Assembly (NCBI GenBank): GCA_001939145.1
Contig: LSRX01000351.1
Coordinates: 52,119-116,118 of the forward strand
DNA length: 64,000 bases
Direction: 5' to 3'
Origin: Symbiodinium microadriaticum
Taxonomy: Eukaryota > Sar > Dinophyceae > Suessiales > Symbiodiniaceae
Below, in pieces: positions 55,920 through 64,000 of this stretch. Under the pieces are notes generated by a model. The model was not told the DNA's origin. It did not search any database and saw only the letters and a program-made list of their open reading frames with translations. Position 1 is the stretch's first letter. Every line of letters starts with the position of its first letter. Both the position numbers and the translations under genes were made by a program.

Positions 55920-56924
55920 TCAGGATGGGGGGCCTCTGGCTGACTTACCTAGTACCCATTGCGAGGGGGAGTAGCCTCCGTGACGGAGCATTGTATTCTT
56001 GGTGAAACAGCATTCATCCAAGATTGTTTGCAACTGTACCTGACCTGCGGCTTGAGTTTGCGAAACCACCTTGCGATCCATTGCCTTGAGTACTCCTCCA
56101 TAGCGTTCCACCCTGCCTATGGATTCAGGAGTCTCTAGCGGCGCGTGTGTCACTTGAACTCCATGTGCTGCGAAGTATTGCGCTAGCACCCCTCGATTGT
56201 GAAGTCCTCGGTCACACCGTAGGACCGCCGGTAGACCGGCCCATGAGGTCCATCTTCGTTGGATGGCCTCGAGGCAGCGCGCTGATGATGGGAGACCATC
56301 GCCTACGCGTACGATCTCTACCAGTTGAAAACACGTTCCCAGGCAAACCATGTTCATCACCTGGTGCTTGGTGCCTTGCGCATCCAGGCATTCGAAAACA
56401 TCTACGCCTAAGGCGTGATTAAACGAGTATCGTTCCGGCATGGATACGATATGTGCCTTACGCCTTGGCTTGGTGTCCTCACATTCGGTGCATGTGTGGA
56501 GCTTCGCGGCTTCCACATAAGATTTGTCAATCTTTGCGGTTCGGAGGAGGTTGATCAAAACCTTCCTCGGGCAGTGTCCGAACTGACGGTGGAGTCTGCG
56601 GATCGCTACGCGTACCCTCTGCGGTACGGCGCGCCACTTCTTCCTTCTCTCGGACTCCTCTAAGGGTAGTCCTGGCAAGCCCACCTCGTCGAGCTGCGTC
56701 TCCTCAGTGATGGCCTCCTCTGACGGGTCCATCAGTGCGAAGTCCTGGGGCGACTCAACCTGATCAAATGTACCATCATCGAATTCTTCGATTGATGGAT
56801 ATACTGTGTGCGACACCAGTGCACTGGCCACTTGGTGTTCTGCCACGCGCCTGAGCCAGACCATAAAGTCTTGAGCAAACACATCCTCGAAGCTTAAGGG
56901 TGACATATAGGGATAATCTAGCAA
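55920..56924 (-). mobile_element. Ty1/copia integrase
   Basis: On the minus strand the zinc-binding H-H-C-C region reads RRLHRQFGHCPRKVLINLLR then HTCTECE. The catalytic core follows: first Asp in HALGVDVFECLD, second in AVLRCDRGLHNRG, and the Glu in ETPESIGRVERYGGVLK, which is the expected D,D-35-E arrangement. The N-terminal 100 residues are acidic and of unknown fold. The frame closes with a TGA that is in phase with the following linker, so the stop is best read as a mutation within one polyprotein, although a stop that is read through cannot be excluded. Confidence 0.9.
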
Positions 56925-59292
56925 ACCTTGATCGCTGCCATAAAAAAGAGATATCGCCTATACCATACAATGGATGTATTGGTATGCTTGCTTCCTGCCA
57001 ACGATTGGTCTGCGCTCCATCCACTAAAAGGTGCTAGCTCACAGTGGCTAATCACTTCGTCTAATAGATCGGAGTGATTTAAACTTTCGCTATGATCGTT
57101 ATACTTGATGGCTACAACAACCAAACTAGGTCCTATCTCTTGCAGCTCCTTCCTGGCTCCGTTTGGAGTCCAGGGGCCTGTGGCGCTGGTGCCCACGTCG
57201 ATGCAATGTATGATTGGGTCCTGAAAAGTACCGGGCTCACTGGTAAAGACAACTATGTGCTTAGGACCGACAGTGGGTCCTAAGTTGCTGACGCAAAGCA
57301 GGTTCTTAAGGGCCTTGTCGTGGTCCCGTATCTGGGTAATACCTCTGGTTACTACCCGTTTCCTTGCTTTACTCAACACAGCTAGTGAGGCTACCGGTTG
57401 AGATTGGGTGTTCGGGTCTTCCGAAGAAATCACCAAACCACCATCACCGACATCACCTCCATCATTTTTCACCGGTGTGAGTCCTAGCTGCTTGCTTAGC
57501 TCATCATCCGACCCTGAATCCGACCAGTCAGCCCATGGTTTTCGGTGTCTTTCTTTAGGCTTGAGATTCACGGGTCGGGGTGGTGGAGGTGGTCGTCGGG
57601 CCTTTCGCTTTCGCTGAACCTCTTTCCAGTCCGATGGTTCTTGGGCCTCAACAGGCTGAGCTAGGTTAGCAGGATAGTCAGGTTCTACTGCTTGGGCTTT
57701 TGGAGGTTTGGGCATAGACGTGGTAGCTGTCGCAGCTCCGGGGCCTTGCCTAAGTACAATAGGATTGGTAGTTGCATTAAGTCCTGGGCCTTGCTTGAGG
57801 ACTATAGGCTCATACCTAGGGCTAGAAACCTTAATCCCCAAAAGCGTCCCATCCCCCTTGTACGCTCCACGGGATTCTTCGCGCTGCTGCCGCTTCTTGC
57901 CCTGTCCCTCGGGCTTACGCTCTCCTTTGTAGGTAGAGCCGGGGTCCATAAAGCCTGCGTCCGCTAATGCTGGACGGGCAAGGGCCATGAAACGCCGACT
58001 TTCCCCGGAGGGTAGAGGCAAGTCCCCCAAAGGAGGTACTTGAGCGTCCATCGGCGCATCCCGCAGCATGATTCGGATGCTACCTGGCTCAAACCAAAGG
58101 ACAGTGTGGGGCCAGGTACGCAGTGACCGATCACAGGTGAACGGGAGCGGCTGGTCGTGGCAGTTTGGCCGCCACCAGAACCGCGCGTTGTGGGGCACGG
58201 TCCTGGCGCTGTTACCCATGCCAACGGGACCCTTCCAGCCGTCGCGCCTCCGATCCTCATTGAAGTCCCTTTTGACCTTTTGATGGTCCATGCAAGATCC
58301 ATCAAGTCAGGAAACGTGAGGTTGTCTGCCCAGGGCGTTGCGTCGTCTGGATCGTTGTCGATTCCAGGAACCACCTTCAGGGTCTCCTCGAAGATGATCT
58401 CCATGGTGTCGTGGCCGTCTCCAAACGTGGTACTGTGGTCAGTCCTGTCGGCAAAGCTTCTTCCAGCTACACCACCCGAAGGGGTTGGTGTCGGGGATCG
58501 TCCACCACCCTTGCGGGTTGGTGTCATCGACCGATCTCCCATCTTGCCTCGTCTGAAAAACCCAGAGCGGGAACGCTGCGGTGTGGAACTCCTTGAGATG
58601 TAGCCCTCATCGTCAGATTGCGATCTCCCACGGGTAGATCGACCGCGAGCTGGAGTCCCACGAGGGGTACTCCGAGGCGACTGCTGTGGGGTCTCTTGGT
58701 GGTACCCCGCCAGAAAGCCCTTCTCTTGCTGATCCTGGAACCAGACATTCCACTCTTCCGCGACGCAGGCTTGGCCGTAAAGGTTGCGATTCTGGGCTTC
58801 CAGATTCTGAATCCTCAGCTCCGTGTTGCGGTCCTTGGATTCTTGAAGTTCTCCCTGAACTCGCTCCATAAGTGCTTCCGCTCGGATAGCACGATCGCGC
58901 CAGTCCATGTCATCCCGTGGGGGTACGACGCGTCCAGCAGGTGGCCCCGGACCACCACCATCACCACCAGAGCCTCCAGAACGTAGTGGTGCCGGCGGTG
59001 CATTATCTACCGGTGGCCCTCGTGGCATTTTGCCTCCGCCGCCAGAGGGGTCGGATGACGTAGCGCCACTCGACCCGCTCTGCGCCGGCGCCTGAGTTGG
59101 CACAGGATCGGAAGGTCCTGGAATGGTACCATCCTTCGGCTGCTTGTTCGGCGTTGTGCTCCTCTCCGAGCGCCGCCTGCCAAGGACCCAGCTGGTGGGT
59201 TCCTTGGGGTGCCAGCACCGGTGCGCGGAGGTCCTAAAAAAGGTATACCTCGTGTCACGGGTGGTGGTGCCCAAGAAAATGGTCCATCCCAA
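56918..59292 (-). mobile_element. Gag-like region of the copia element, two overlapping frames
   Basis: Two long minus-strand frames (59292-57964 and 58291-56918) overlap. The first is Pro/Gly/Arg-rich with a short coiled coil (AEALMERVQGELQESKDRNT) and an RS-like tract (TPRGTPARGRSTRGRSQSDD). Near 58.28 kb sense passes to the second frame (KVKRDFNEDRRRDGWKG, FWWRPNCHDQPLPFTCDRSL, then a basic/Pro-rich tail with the near-repeat IVLKQGPG / IVLRQGPG). Each change to the next frame, including the step into integrase at 56.92 kb, is a -1 shift. I see neither the CCHC knuckle nor the D-[TS]-G protease motif normally found between copia gag and integrase. Assignment to the same element rests on adjacency and phase relations. 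Confidence 0.55.
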
Positions 59293-60480
59293 GAACGTAA
59301 AGGCCAGCGCTGATCAGCGTGCCCATGGCTACGCTTCGGTGCCTGCTCGAGGTGCAAAAGGGTAGCACAACCAAAGGATTGTGCCCATCGACGGCCACCT
59401 CGATGTCCTTGAAGCACGACGTCAGGATGTGGCGACCAGCTCCAGAATTCAGGATCCCCTCAAGGATTCCTGTGTGGCGTCCAGTGCACGCGCTGAGCGC
59501 CCATTCGTTGGGGTCGCTAATTCTCGGAGATCGTGCAGTCGCACATCACATTGAAGTCGCGTACTGCCTTCGGAAGAGACTCCACCCAGCCATCCTTGTG
59601 GTGGATCCTCTTCCGGTCACGCCCGTGAGCATTCATTAGCAGGGCGACCGAAGTGCACAGAAGTTATGCTGCACAGGCAAACAGGTGCATGTGCGCATAT
59701 CCTTAATTCAATCTAAGGTTACGAGCTGGGGTGTCAATCTCGTGGCTCTCGAGTACTCCACCTAGGGTAGTACTACCTTTCTCAATGCTACAGGGCAGCC
59801 TACGCTTGCCCAGGGTACTAGATGTGGCACCTAATCCCGCAAACGACTTAGTCTTAGAGTCTACCCATGGGAAGGTTAGAAGGTTAGACCAAGGGCCTTA
59901 AGTCGTTGCTCTCGGGAGCGCTCCAGACGATGAGCTCGCAGCGATCGGGTCGTGAACAGGAGGTGGAGGGACCCAGCGCTTCTTGACAGGGCCCATTGGA
60001 TTCCCAGGTTGGGTAATCCATTGGGGCTTCACGGCTCTTGGTGCTTGCACATATGCCTGTGCTACGTCGGTGGACCTGCGTTCTACAGACGATGCTGCTG
60101 CAACCCGTAGGTCACTATTCACTCCCTTAGGATAGAGATTAGGGTCTTTAGGTGTATTTTGCGGCTGTGCTGAGGACGAGGATCCGACCTTGGTATTATT
60201 CGCACACTCGGCAAGGACCGAGCAGGAGACAGAAGACCGGCTGCCCCGATGCAACCCAAAAGCAAGCCGTCTCGGTTTGTCTTACATGTGAGATCCAACA
60301 GGAAAACCAAGAGCCCGCAATCCTGGAAAACCTTATGAGTGCCTGACACGGAGAACGGGGTGCGTACCTCGGTAAAGCATGGTCAGTACAAGGCATCCCT
60401 ACTTCAAGGACTCGCCAGGACTGCAACTAAAGAAAGCTAAGGAGTAACCAACTGGACCTGCTAGGGTGTCAAGTTGACTC
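59293..60480 (-). other. Probable 5' flank or leader of the copia element, LTR not recognised
   Basis: A Pro/Ser-rich minus-strand frame at 60254-59898 (containing PQWITQPGNPMGPVKKRWVP) resembles retroelement gag or leader coding. I compared the 59.64-59.88 kb sequence by eye with the region downstream of RNase H (53.1-53.43 kb) and found no clear direct repeat, so LTRs are not annotated. Confidence 0.3.
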
Positions 60481-60835
60481 CGGTTTCAAGCTACTGTTTG
60501 CCTGCTATCATGATCGGCTCGTTCCTGAACAGGTTGATTTCGATGTAAAGCTGGTTTGGAAGCAGTCTTGAGTGGCAGCCTTGAACCCAATTTGAAGCCC
60601 AAACAACGGGAACATGGGTTGAAACTGATTCGAAGCAGTGCGCCGCAAACGGGAGCTTGAAACTGGATGCAAGCTAGAATTCGCACTATGAGCTGCTCCC
60701 TGACAGCTTGGATCTGATTTAGAGACTCTGGATTAGGAACAGGCTTGAACTCAGTCGGAAGCTCTTTACAGCAGAGGTGCTGTCATACCCTAAACCCGGC
60801 ATGATATCAGATTCAAGCCTGTCTTGGCTTAAATA
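60480..60835. repeat. Weak GCTTGAAACTGGTTTGAAGC-like repeat
   Basis: Diverged copies occur near 60535, 60580 (CTTGAACCCAATTTGAAGC), 60616 (GTTGAAACTGATTCGAAGC), 60656 (GCTTGAAACTGGATGCAAGC), 60742 (GCTTGAACTCAGTCGGAAGC) and, reversed, 60809. Spacing is irregular (36-65 bases). The unit is itself partly palindromic. Confidence 0.4.
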
Positions 60836-61800
60836 ACATCCTAATTCGCAGCAGCAGGCAGGTCGGGTAGTGGAAGACGTGGGCCAGTATGGCCAGTGCA
60901 TGGCAGGACCTGCGGCGGGGAGCCTCGGCAACAGACCCATCCGCAGCTGTACTCCCGCATGTCGACTGCGAGTTTTCGGGGCGCACGGCATCTAGGCACG
61001 GCTTGCAAAAGAGGATGGTTTTCGTCCGGGGCCCCTCGGCCGCTTCGGCGCTCGTGGGTCGGGGCCGAGTGCATATGGCGGTCCGGCAATTCTTGTCAGG
61101 CTGCATCGGATGCGGCGTGCGCCGAGTCTGCCAAGAAAATGCGTGGGCAGCAAAGCGGCAAAAAGTGTTCGGTGAAGCTTTCCGGGTTCAGGCGGCCATC
61201 TGTCCCGACATGTTATAGGCAACGCATACCTCCTTCATTAGTGAGCCTCACGCGTGGCCGGGCCTTACGGATGCATCGGACAGACGGGGCACGCATCGGT
61301 ATAGACGGGCAAGCCGGCGCTGACGGCGCACCTCCACCCAGCAGCCACTCAGGCGTGGAATGTGCCGCAAGCGGCGTGCCCCTTTGCGGGAAGGGGGGTG
61401 CGAAATTGACAAGTGCGGCACGCGTGGCTTGTGCGGGGGCAGGGACCAGCAGCGTGGCATCCGGCGAGTAGTCAGGTGGCGGGCACTAGGGAAACACACA
61501 AAGAAAGAAAAACAACCTACAACCAGCAACCGGCGCGAGCGATGGGGTCGCCCGAACGGCAGCGGGAAGGAGAGGAACCCGAAGTCTAGAATCGAACACT
61601 ACCGTTTTAAGACTTTTTGCATGCTAGGCACTGGAATTCCAGTTATAGGTTATCGACCATTCTGGGTATGATTTGGGATATCATCATTTCTAAGATTTCC
61701 TGTTGCTCAGGATTTTTTTCAGGATTTGTTCGAAGACGCTTTTTTCTTTTGTTACGCACCTATTTGAAGCCGTCGATGCGGTCCCAGTGCAACCGGAGCT
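60836..61800. other. No gene seen
   Basis: GC-rich to about 61580, then AT-richer toward the 3' end of the neighbouring retroelement. No domain is recognised on either strand. Confidence 0.35.
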
Positions 61801-61817
61801 ACAGCCTACGGCGGGCT

Positions 61818-62530
61818 TCAGGCAGCGTGTGAGGTTGGCGCGGGGAGGCGGCTGATGGTCAGGGGGAGGCTGCCCCGCACATCCGCGAGGATTTCATGCA
61901 ATTCAGGCGCCTCACCCGCCACGCAGGCCTCACCAGCGGGTGGGAGCTCGAGCAGAGAAGCCGCGTAGGCTCGCATCGCAGCAACAGCGAGCATCCCAGA
62001 CCACCTCTGCACCCAGCCAGCGCGCGCAGCCGCTCGCAGCGGTGCCGCGACGCTGGCGGCACGGTGTTGAGCCAAGAGGCGCAGGAAGGAGGCAGCTTCA
62101 GTGCTGAAGCGCCCGCCAACCTCAATCCCGAGTACGACGAGCCGCGCTCGTCTGGCGCCCTGGAGCTCTGGGTAGGTTTGGCGCCGTTTGCGTCTGGCTG
62201 CGTCCTGCACGGCGGCTGCGGGGCGGGTATCCGCGCCAGGCCGCGCGGAGCCAGTTCGGGTGACCGGGCTGACGATCGTGGCGTCGATCGCGAGTTGGGC
62301 GCCGTGCCACAGAGGCAAGCCGTTGGCGACTACCTCGATGCGACGTGCATCACTGACAGGTACATCGATGTTCATGTCGCCAACCCGAACGTTTCGGGCT
62401 ACTTGTGCTCCGGCCTCGCGACAGACGCGAGCAACAGCATGCTCCAGCGGAAGAGCCCGGGAGGCAAGAAAGCCGGAGGTGGCGCAGGCCGAGCGATGGT
62501 CGCCGAGTTGGTCTAGGCGTCCGTGGCAGG
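61818..62530 (-). mobile_element. Non-LTR retrotransposon 3' end: zinc finger and restriction-like endonuclease-like domain, open frame
   Basis: The minus strand reads continuously from a zinc motif (CAPRTCSCHGRLDQLGDHRS, AC) through LPLEHAVARVCREAGAQVAR and an endonuclease-like core (DARRIEVVANGLPLWHGAQL then AIDATIVSPVTRTG). It continues with KRRQTYPEL, RLVVLGIEVGGRFSTEAASF, GWVQRWSGMLAVAAMRAY, GEAPELHEILADVRG, and a stop at 61818. The position after a zinc finger, and acidic residues embedded in I-E-V and I-D-A-T strands, suggest a restriction-like endonuclease as in R2-type elements. That is an inference from layout rather than a clear PD-(D/E)XK match. It is the most intact of at least three copies in the window. 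The reverse transcriptase that should precede it is absent. Confidence 0.7.
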
Positions 62531-62540
62531 AGCACGTGCG

Positions 62541-62938
62541 CGGAGCACAAGGCAAGGGGAGCCGGAGGCGCCGGAGCAGCAGCACGCGGAGGTGCGCCGA
62601 CGGCACGACAACGGCAGGGGACGTTAGCCAAGCGGCGCTCCCCACACATGCGGCGAATGGACAGCTCAAGCAGGGGAGCGGCCGCGAGCATCCGAGACCA
62701 CTGAATTCCGCCGCCGTGCCCAACCTGCGCGCAGCCGCCCGGAGCACAAGGCAAGGGGAGCCGGAGGCGCCGGAGCAGCAGCACGCGGAGGTGCGCCGAC
62801 GGCACGACAACGGCAGGGGACGTTAGCCAAGCGGCGCTCCCCACACATGCGGCGAATGGACAGCTCAAGCAGGGGAGCGGCCGCGAGCATCCGAGACCAC
62901 TGAATTCCGCCGCCGTGCCCAACCTGCGCGCAGCCGCC
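62541..62938. repeat. Perfect 199-bp tandem duplication
   Basis: 62541-62739 and 62740-62938 are identical by eye over all 199 bases, starting at CGGAGCACAAGGCAAGGGGA and ending at CTGCGCGCAGCCGCC. The next bases (CGGAGC) match the start of a third unit and then diverge. The duplication sits exactly between a degenerate and an intact copy of the non-LTR 3' end. Confidence 0.95.
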
Positions 62939-63300
62939 CGGAGCGGTGCCGTGACTGCTTCGCGGTGCAGGAGACGTACGCAAGGAGGCGGCAGCTTCCT
63001 CTCTTCGCTGCAGACGCGCCTACCGAACTCTATATCCAGCAAGATGAGCAGATATGAGCAGTGTGCGTCGGGTTTCGAGATCCGCGGGTAGGTTTGGCGC
63101 CGTTTGCGGCGGGTGCGTCTTGCAGGGTGGCTGCGGCGCGGGTATCCTTTCCGGGTCGTGCGGTGCCGGCTCGGGTGAAACTGGGCTGACGATCGCGGCA
63201 TCGATCGCGAGCTGTGCGCCGTGCCACGAGCACAGGCCATTCGCGCCACCTCAATGAACGCGACGTGAATTGCTTGACCCGGAAATACCCGCGGAACATA
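62939..63300 (-). mobile_element. Second, frameshifted copy of the non-LTR 3' end
   Basis: On the minus strand the same order of blocks as in the intact copy appears in shifting frames: WHGAQLAIDAAIVSPV near 63220, KRRQTYPRISK near 63080, LLILLDIEFGRRV near 63040, then LRAAARRLG near 62945, after which it runs into the 199-bp duplication. The IVLG-type block is changed and the frame is broken at least twice, so it is a dead fragment. Confidence 0.65.
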
Positions 63301-64000
63301 CAATGCTGATGTCTGCGATTCGATAATTCCGTTGAGGAATGTTGAGGATGGGGAGCCTCAGGCGGCGAATCAAAGACTCGGAGGTGCGCCGATGGCACTA
63401 CCATGGCCGGGGGATGCACACAACGGAGGCACGGACCGCACGAGGTCTTGCTTGCCAGAACAGCAGCGCACGAGACGCGGGATCAAAGTGAGAAAGGTGT
63501 CTGTCGAAGGTGCGCTCATCACAAGCGGAAGCAGCGGCACGATGCCAGCGCTTGCGCGGAGCCGGCGCAGCAGAGGTCTCGCCCAGAGTGGAGTGGGAAA
63601 GCCTGTGGCGGTGCTGCGAGGGCAGGTGGCCATGCCAGCATGCGAAGCCTTCAAGCTGGCCCCCAAGACTGAACTTTCCATCCTGGAGTGCGAAGCTTGT
63701 ACAGATGGCTACCAAAGTTTTGGTTGCGAGCAGCCCTCTGGAGCAGGAGGCGTGCGCTCCTTCCCGCGATGGGCGATAAGACATGCATCGGGTCACGCAC
63801 GCACCACTGTTGGCTTGTGAGTGTCCATGCCACAGCAAGGTCAACAAAGTGCTGGGAAGTGGAGGTGGGCGTCCAGACAGGCTTATGTAGCTCATGTGCG
63901 TCCGGCATAAGGTCGAGCAGCCAAAGGCAGTGGGCATCCGAGGATGAAAAGCTCCTTGCCTACGCAAGAGGGAAGTCTTTCATTTTTCCGGGCAAGCCAT
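63301..64000. other. No gene assigned up to the window edge
   Basis: A short stretch on the minus strand near 63410-63360 repeats the MVVPSAHLRV sequence found in the 199-bp unit, so retroelement debris extends at least to there. Beyond about 63450 no domain is recognised. Confidence 0.3.

Noticed and set aside
58230..58295. AAAAGGG near the gag frame change as a possible -1 slippery site
   Set aside because: The run is not in the X-XXY-YYZ phase required in the upstream frame, and the element carries many other lesions.
60785..60800. CCCTAAACCC resembling a telomeric repeat
   Set aside because: Only about one and a half units, with no array.
62541..62938. CRISPR-like or phage attachment interpretation of the 199-bp repeat
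   Set aside because: Two abutting copies without spacers, inside eukaryotic retroelement sequence.

Overview
This window looks like nuclear DNA of a dinoflagellate, probably near Symbiodiniaceae/Suessiales. The grounds are: mid-to-high GC with very sparse coding sequence; genes broken into short exons; almost every recognisable gene on the minus strand; a FVSHEW-plus-ankyrin protein of a type expanded in dinoflagellates; and a degenerate Ty1/copia element next to non-LTR elements carrying a C-terminal zinc finger and a restriction-like endonuclease-like domain. No rRNA, tRNA, CRISPR array or bacterial-type operon was seen. Species is not determined.

Layout. 1-4.28 kb is an AT-rich satellite block made of three repeat families, the last a pentanucleotide array with a 90-bp higher-order period; composition changes abruptly near 4.28 kb. 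8.5-20.7 kb (minus) holds a calcium-dependent protein kinase (CDPK) as small exons in correct order (subdomains I-VII at 20.7-18.9 kb, VIII-IX at 12.4-12.1 kb, EF-hands at 9.7-8.5 kb). Inside this span, on the same strand, lies a nearly complete collagen-galactosyltransferase-like GT25 gene (17.4-13.4 kb), whose large intron contains a 402-base assembly gap and several satellites. 21.2-21.8 kb is a trinucleotide-repeat field. 23.7-33.4 kb contains exons of helical/coiled-coil proteins, a membrane protein and a 412-codon C2-like/coiled-coil protein (31.1-32.3 kb). 34.2-36.9 kb is an island of unfamiliar coding sequence between microsatellites. 38.3-40.3 kb is Nup85; 44.9-47.4 kb the FVSHEW/ankyrin gene(s); 49.2-50.4 kb the RNase P/MRP subunit POP1.

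50.9-64 kb is retroelement territory: a broken non-LTR element (53.0-50.95 kb), a copia-type element (59.3-53.4 kb, minus) carrying three in-frame stops and several frame breaks, and tandem 3' ends of the non-LTR family (63.3-61.8 kb) that include a perfect 199-bp tandem duplication.

The identified cellular genes serve unrelated eukaryotic functions (calcium signalling, protein glycosylation, nuclear pore, RNA processing). Apart from the common strand bias there is no sign of functional clustering. Exon edges given to the base were chosen where a splice signal and reading phase agree; other edges are approximate.
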